From Rhodospirillaceae bacterium (GTDB taxonomy: Bacteria > Pseudomonadota > Alphaproteobacteria > UBA8366 > GCA-2717185): 19,036 nucleotides of DNA. The DNA lies in assembly GCA_002717185.1 (NCBI GenBank), contig PBDC01000055.1:27206-46241 (forward strand), in the 5' to 3' direction. Under the pieces are notes generated by a model, which made no database searches, was not told the DNA's origin, and saw nothing but the letters and a program-made list of their open reading frames with translations. Within the stretch, counting starts at the first letter, position 1; each line of letters starts with the position of its first letter. The position numbers and the translations under genes were made by a program. This document shows positions 15,797 through 19,036 of this stretch, piece after piece.

Positions 15797-17032
15797 GTGA
15801 TGAGAGCATGGTTTTTTACCGAAGACGCCTACCCGCAACTGCCGAATGCGGATTCTTACCGGTCAATCCGTGTGAACTTGCCAAACAAGCATTTTGACCC
15901 GGAAACCGGGGCCGATAACTACCATCAGTTCCTGGATATGTGGCTAATGGCTGAGGAGTTGGGACTGGAAGTTATGCTCAATGAGCATCACCAGACCGCG
16001 ACCTGCGTTGTACCAGCGGTTCCAATTATGGCCGGAATTTTGGCCAGGGAAACGAAAACAGCGCGCATCCTGGTTCTGGGGAATCCGTTGGCTAATCTTC
16101 CACGGCCGACCCGTACAGCGGAGGAAATGGCCATGATCGATGTGATCTCGCGGGGGCGGCTAGAATGTGGTTTTGTGCGCGGAGTGCCCTATGAATCGGC
16201 CCCCGCCAACGTTCTGCCCTATCGTGGCACGGAGCGGATGTGGGAGGCGCACGATCTGATCGTTAAGGCTTGGACTACCCATAACGGGCCTTTCAATTTT
16301 GAGGGTCGCTGGTTCCATGCCCGACAAGTTAATATTTGGCCTCGGCCCTGGCAGCAGCCGCACCCACCGGTCTGGGTGACGATAGGCAGCGCCGGTACTG
16401 CCATACCCGTGGCGGAACACAACTATGTCGGCGCCGTGTTCCTAGCAGGCTATCCGGGTGTTCGGTCGATTTTTAATGGCTACCGGCAGGGCTATCGTAC
16501 TCGGCACGGCGCTGATGCGCCACTAGACCGATTGGCGTATTGCGCTTTGGTATATGTCGCTGACGATGAGGCTGAAGCGAAAGCCGGTGGCAATGAGGTC
16601 TTGTGGTATATGACCTCGAACAAGGTAGCGACCGAATACATTAATCCGCCAGGTTATCACCCGCCGGCGGTTGCAGCGCAGATTGCCAACGGTGGTAACC
16701 TGGCTCGGAGCTTGCCTTCGCAGACGACCCTGGACGCGCAGATGGAACGCGGTAACGTCTTTTGCGGCACACCGGATCAGGTCTACGAACAGATAAAGAC
16801 GTTCTATGACTACTCGGGTGGGTTCGGAAACCTGTTAATTATGGGACAGGCCGGCCATTTGACCTTTGAGCAGACGCGCCGTTCTATGTCGCTCTTCGCG
16901 AGCGAGGTCTATCCTCGGCTTAAGGAACTGACGGCTGGCTATGACGTGGACGAAATGAGTGCAACGCAGGCAAGGTTGCCGGATCAGCAAGGGATAGATC
17001 TGGGCACATTCGGTCTGGAGTTCGCACGCTAG
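15797..17032 (+). CDS. LLM-class flavin-dependent oxidoreductase (luciferase-like)
   Basis: 411-residue bacterial-luciferase-like barrel protein. The signature L-N-E-H-H at 61-65 and the block MIDVISRGRLECGFVRG at 113-129 mark the LLM monooxygenase family, with WVTIGSAGTA further on. Such enzymes use reduced FMN (or F420 in some branches) and O2 to hydroxylate or oxidatively cleave small organic substrates; a flavin reductase must come from elsewhere. The frame can start at GTG 15797 or at the next codon, ATG 15800; an AAAGG site fits both, and ATG is somewhat more likely. The stop is only 3 bases from the stop of the convergent methyltransferase. Confidence 0.92.
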   Translation: MMRAWFFTEDAYPQLPNADSYRSIRVNLPNKHFDPETGADNYHQFLDMWLMAEELGLEVMLNEHHQTATCVVPAVPIMAGILARETKTARILVLGNPLANLPRPTRTAEEMAMIDVISRGRLECGFVRGVPYESAPANVLPYRGTERMWEAHDLIVKAWTTHNGPFNFEGRWFHARQVNIWPRPWQQPHPPVWVTIGSAGTAIPVAEHNYVGAVFLAGYPGVRSIFNGYRQGYRTRHGADAPLDRLAYCALVYVADDEAEAKAGGNEVLWYMTSNKVATEYINPPGYHPPAVAAQIANGGNLARSLPSQTTLDAQMERGNVFCGTPDQVYEQIKTFYDYSGGFGNLLIMGQAGHLTFEQTRRSMSLFASEVYPRLKELTAGYDVDEMSATQARLPDQQGIDLGTFGLEFAR

Positions 17033-17035
17033 AAT

Positions 17036-17848
17036 TTAGGCGGGACGAGCGACGAACTGTTCGCGGCTTACCACGCCAAGTTTGAGTGCTTTCAGACGTT
17101 TGATGCGGCGCTCGATCCGAGCTTCGACTGCTTCCGTGCCCTGTAGTTCTGCTAAAGCGTCGAAATGGGCTTTCTCTTCGTAGAGGATTCTTTCGATGGC
17201 AGTTATATAAGCCTCCGTCAGATCGAAGCGTGACTCCAACTGCCAACCGGCCGCGTCTAATAGAGCGGGATAACCTTGATCCACTTCAACGTCTGCGGGC
17301 CCATATTCGAGGCCGAGCTTATAGTCCGCCGCTGACAGACCGTCTGGCAGTGCGATGACCGAAAAGATATAAACACCATCTTCCTTGATGACCCGGCGGC
17401 ACTCCTGCGACACGGCAAGTTTCGACGGGGTTCAGCAAAAAACATCGGAATGAAAAATAGCATCGAATTGGTTGTTGCCAAACGGCAACGCGACGCCGTT
17501 GCCCTGCACCGCTGTGACCTTTTCTGGAACGCCGTCCCGTTGTGCGCGTCGCTGAAGCACCTGTAACCCTTCGAGTGGCAGGTCAAGGCAGATCGCCTGG
17601 CATCCGGTTTCTTCCGCCCAATAAATACTGGGCCAACCAGTTCCGGCACCGACGTCGAGAAGCTGTGTTTTTGGGCCTAATCCCAATCGTTTTGCAACAT
17701 CATCCGCTTCGTCCCTCGTCGTCCAACTGGTCGCTCCGTAGACGCAGCCAAATACATTACGTTCGATCTCCTGACACAACGCGGTCTGTCCATCCCGGTA
17801 TTTGTTTGAGAAACGGTTGACCATATCGCTTCGGTTGTCCGATATCAT
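17036..17848 (-). CDS. Class I SAM-dependent methyltransferase with an in-frame TGA (possible selenoprotein or pseudogene)
   Basis: The frame opens at ATG 17846-17848 with a strong GAGGGG site and reads to TGA at 17432-17434 (codon 139), then stays open in the same frame for 131 codons to TAA at 17036. Motif I is LLDVGAGTGWPS at 63-74, the acidic loop LDLPLEGL at 88-95, and the fourth strand FDAIFHSDVFC at 128-138, with C138 just before the TGA. After it, KLAVSQECRRVIKEDG is the usual post-strand helix of such methyltransferases, so both parts belong to one protein of about 270 residues. The first part alone would lack the C-terminal half of the fold. Either the TGA is a nonsense mutation or error, or it encodes selenocysteine. 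The DUF1445 gene lies 44 bases upstream. Confidence 0.82.
17404..17434 (-). promoter_or_regulatory. SECIS-like hairpin just downstream of the in-frame TGA
   Basis: On the minus strand, 17 nt separate the TGA (17432-17434) from the loop of a small hairpin: arm CUUGC (17415-17419), loop CGUGUC (17409-17414), arm GCAGG (17404-17408), with one U-G pair. From memory, the Escherichia coli fdhF element also has 17 nt between UGA and the loop and a U-U-G-C / G-C-A stem around a G-containing six-base loop. The stem here is short, so this is suggestive only. Confidence 0.3.
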
Positions 17849-17892
17849 TCTTATCCCCTCAATCGTGGACTGCTTGCAGTCAGCCTCACCAA

Positions 17893-18735
17893 TTACAGGG
17901 CGGCGAACTCTGCATTCAGTCGGTCGGTGATCAGCATATGGCCAGCCTTATGTGTAATGCAGAATGAGGGTTTCGCGTATTCGATAGCGACTTGTGGGGT
18001 GATGCCGCAGGCCCAAAAAACCGGCACATCGCCCTCGGGAATAGTCGCCCAACCGCCATATTCTGGTTTTAGGACATCGTCGATACCAATCGCCTCCGGA
18101 TTGCCAAAATGTACGGGGGCACCGTGCACATTGGGAAAGCGTGTTGTGATCTGGATCGCGCGGATTGCGTTAGCTGGGGTGAAGGACCGCATCGAGACAA
18201 CCATACCGCCTTGGAAAGGCCCAGCAGGCGAAGTTTCGATTGACGTGCGATAGGCGCAGACCTTCATACCGTACTCGTAGCGCCGCAATGGTAGGCCAGC
18301 ATCGAGCAGCGCTGCTTCGAAAGAGAGGGAACAGCCTAACGCGAAGCCAACAAGATCCTCGCGCCAATAGTCGCCAATCTCTGTCACTTCGTTGGTCTCC
18401 ACACCGTCTTCAAAAATTCGATAGGCCGGTAGGTCGGTGCGCAGATCGATGTCCTCCCCGAGCATTGGAAGCATAGGGTCTCCCGGCTCCGTCATGCCGA
18501 TGATTGGACAGGGCTTCGGGTTGAGCTGGCAATAGCGTAAGAAGTCGTTCGCGTACGCGGCCGGCAGGATCGCGAGATTGGCCTGGACGATGCCCGGAGC
18601 CATGCCAGAGGTCACGTCGCGGTGGTGTCCCGCACGAATTCCCGCTCGGGCCGCTTTTGCGGCGTCGATAGCGTGCTCTTTTGGGGCGCGGTAGACGGGG
18701 TGTACGGTATCAATCGCGTGTGCTGCGTCACTCAT
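17893..18735 (-). CDS. DUF1445 / D-glutamate cyclase-like family protein
   Basis: 280-residue protein of the DUF1445 family, often named putative hydro-lyase; members have been linked to D-glutamate cyclase activity, and others lie in oxoproline or dicarboxylate catabolism. Family blocks seen in order: TSGMAPGIVQANLAILP at 42-58, CQLNPKPCPIIG at 69-80, FALGCSLSFE at 131-140, VFWACGITPQ at 239-248, and ITHKAGHMLITD at 260-271. Length matches the family. It is probably cytosolic. The ATG at 18733-18735 has AAGGA 8 nt upstream. The methyltransferase follows after 44 bases in the same direction, so they may share a transcript. The substrate is not known. Confidence 0.92.
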   Translation of the reverse strand: MSDAAHAIDTVHPVYRAPKEHAIDAAKAARAGIRAGHHRDVTSGMAPGIVQANLAILPAAYANDFLRYCQLNPKPCPIIGMTEPGDPMLPMLGEDIDLRTDLPAYRIFEDGVETNEVTEIGDYWREDLVGFALGCSLSFEAALLDAGLPLRRYEYGMKVCAYRTSIETSPAGPFQGGMVVSMRSFTPANAIRAIQITTRFPNVHGAPVHFGNPEAIGIDDVLKPEYGGWATIPEGDVPVFWACGITPQVAIEYAKPSFCITHKAGHMLITDRLNAEFAAL

Positions 18736-18863
18736 GTTCGCAATCCTTCGTTACTTCTGCGGATGCGATAAGGGTACATCCGTTCCGAAGGTAATGGAAC
18801 TTCACTGCCGGTGACTGACAAGTTGGAACATTTATGCGTTGATACTGAGAATTATAGAAGTAC

Positions 18864-18900
18864 AAAAAACAACGCCCGGAGCTTGGAACCCCAGGCGTTG
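18864..18900 (-). terminator. Intrinsic terminator of the gene at the right edge
   Basis: On the minus strand CAACGCCTGG (18891-18900) pairs with CCGGGCGTTG (18870-18879) as a 10-bp stem with one G-T wobble around an 11-nt loop, followed at once by six T (18864-18869). It lies 23 bases after the stop codon of the right-edge gene and upstream of the DUF1445 gene, so the latter must have its own promoter in 18736-18863. Confidence 0.85.
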
Positions 18901-18923
18901 CAATTTTGGTGCGTCTATTCACA

Positions 18924-19036
18924 CTACATCGTGTTACGTCCGTAGATCGATAACTCGATGGCCTCGAACTCAACGCCTTCGCCGGTGACTTCGTCGTACA
19001 TGAAATCGCCAGGCTTAGCGTCGGACCGAAGAATTT
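18924..19036 (-). CDS. C-terminal end of an unidentified protein
   Basis: Only the last 36 codons are in the window. The translation ILRSDAKPGDFMYDEVTG continues with E-G-V-E-F-E-A-I-E-L-S-I-Y-G-R-N-T-M and ends in TAG at 18924-18926. It is acidic with no membrane segment. I do not recognise the family. That it is a real coding end is supported by the regular coding-like composition and by the strong terminator just after it. Confidence 0.6.
   Translation of the reverse strand, partial: ILRSDAKPGDFMYDEVTGEGVEFEAIELSIYGRNTM

Noticed and set aside
578..17848. Stop codon reassignment as the cause of the interrupted genes
   Set aside because: TAG, TAA and TGA all interrupt genes, yet each also ends intact genes at the expected family length in the same window.
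18728..18973. 81-codon minus-strand frame upstream of the DUF1445 gene
   Set aside because: It runs through the strong terminator at 18864-18900 and overlaps the end of another frame; the translation shows no domain.
1..19036. tRNA, rRNA, CRISPR arrays, insertion sequences, defence or prophage genes
   Set aside because: No cloverleaf-like gaps, regularly spaced repeats, transposase or phage-like frames were seen on either strand.

Overview
The window looks like a piece of a bacterial chromosome of roughly even base composition. The gene content fits a free-living heterotrophic proteobacterium, most likely an alphaproteobacterium: a CaiB-type CoA-transferase, LLM flavin oxidoreductase, acyl-CoA dehydrogenase, medium-chain dehydrogenases, DUF1445 protein, ureohydrolase and D-threonine-aldolase-like enzyme. 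This assignment is inferred from the gene repertoire, not from a marker gene. I see no rRNA, tRNA, CRISPR array, insertion sequence or prophage.

Left part (1-8.6 kb and on to 10 kb, mostly minus strand): the N-terminal third of a class III CoA-transferase; a 14-helix DHA2-type drug exporter whose frame is cut by an amber codon before its last helix; an AT-rich gap with repeated half-sites; a CpdA-like phosphodiesterase starting at TTG. Divergent from it, on the plus strand, lie a small basic/acidic protein of unknown function and a PLP-dependent D-threonine/3-hydroxyaspartate aldolase-like enzyme. Next, reading leftward, come a quinone oxidoreductase, a DUF6166-like small gene broken by an ochre codon, a fatty acid hydroxylase overlapping it by an ATGA, and a 56-residue two-helix membrane protein. 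Upstream of these are an agmatinase-family ureohydrolase and a zinc alcohol dehydrogenase, also on the minus strand.

Right part (10.5-17.0 kb, plus strand): five genes in one direction that look like a catabolic cluster: a molybdopterin oxidoreductase with a 4Fe-4S site, a kynurenine-formamidase-like hydrolase, an acyl-CoA dehydrogenase, a second alpha/beta hydrolase and an LLM flavin-dependent oxidoreductase. They could act in sequence on one organic substrate, but the substrate cannot be read from the sequence. Facing them on the minus strand are a DUF1445 (D-glutamate-cyclase-like) gene and a SAM methyltransferase, then a good intrinsic terminator closing an unidentified gene that runs off the right edge.

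The most striking observation is that three otherwise intact minus-strand genes are each interrupted by one in-frame stop, and each stop is a different codon: TAG in the exporter, TAA in the DUF6166-like gene, TGA in the methyltransferase. Together they point to nonsense mutation or sequence error rather than a changed genetic code. The methyltransferase TGA is special: it directly follows a cysteine codon, and 17 nt downstream lies a small hairpin placed like a bacterial SECIS element, so selenocysteine insertion should be tested before calling it a pseudogene.
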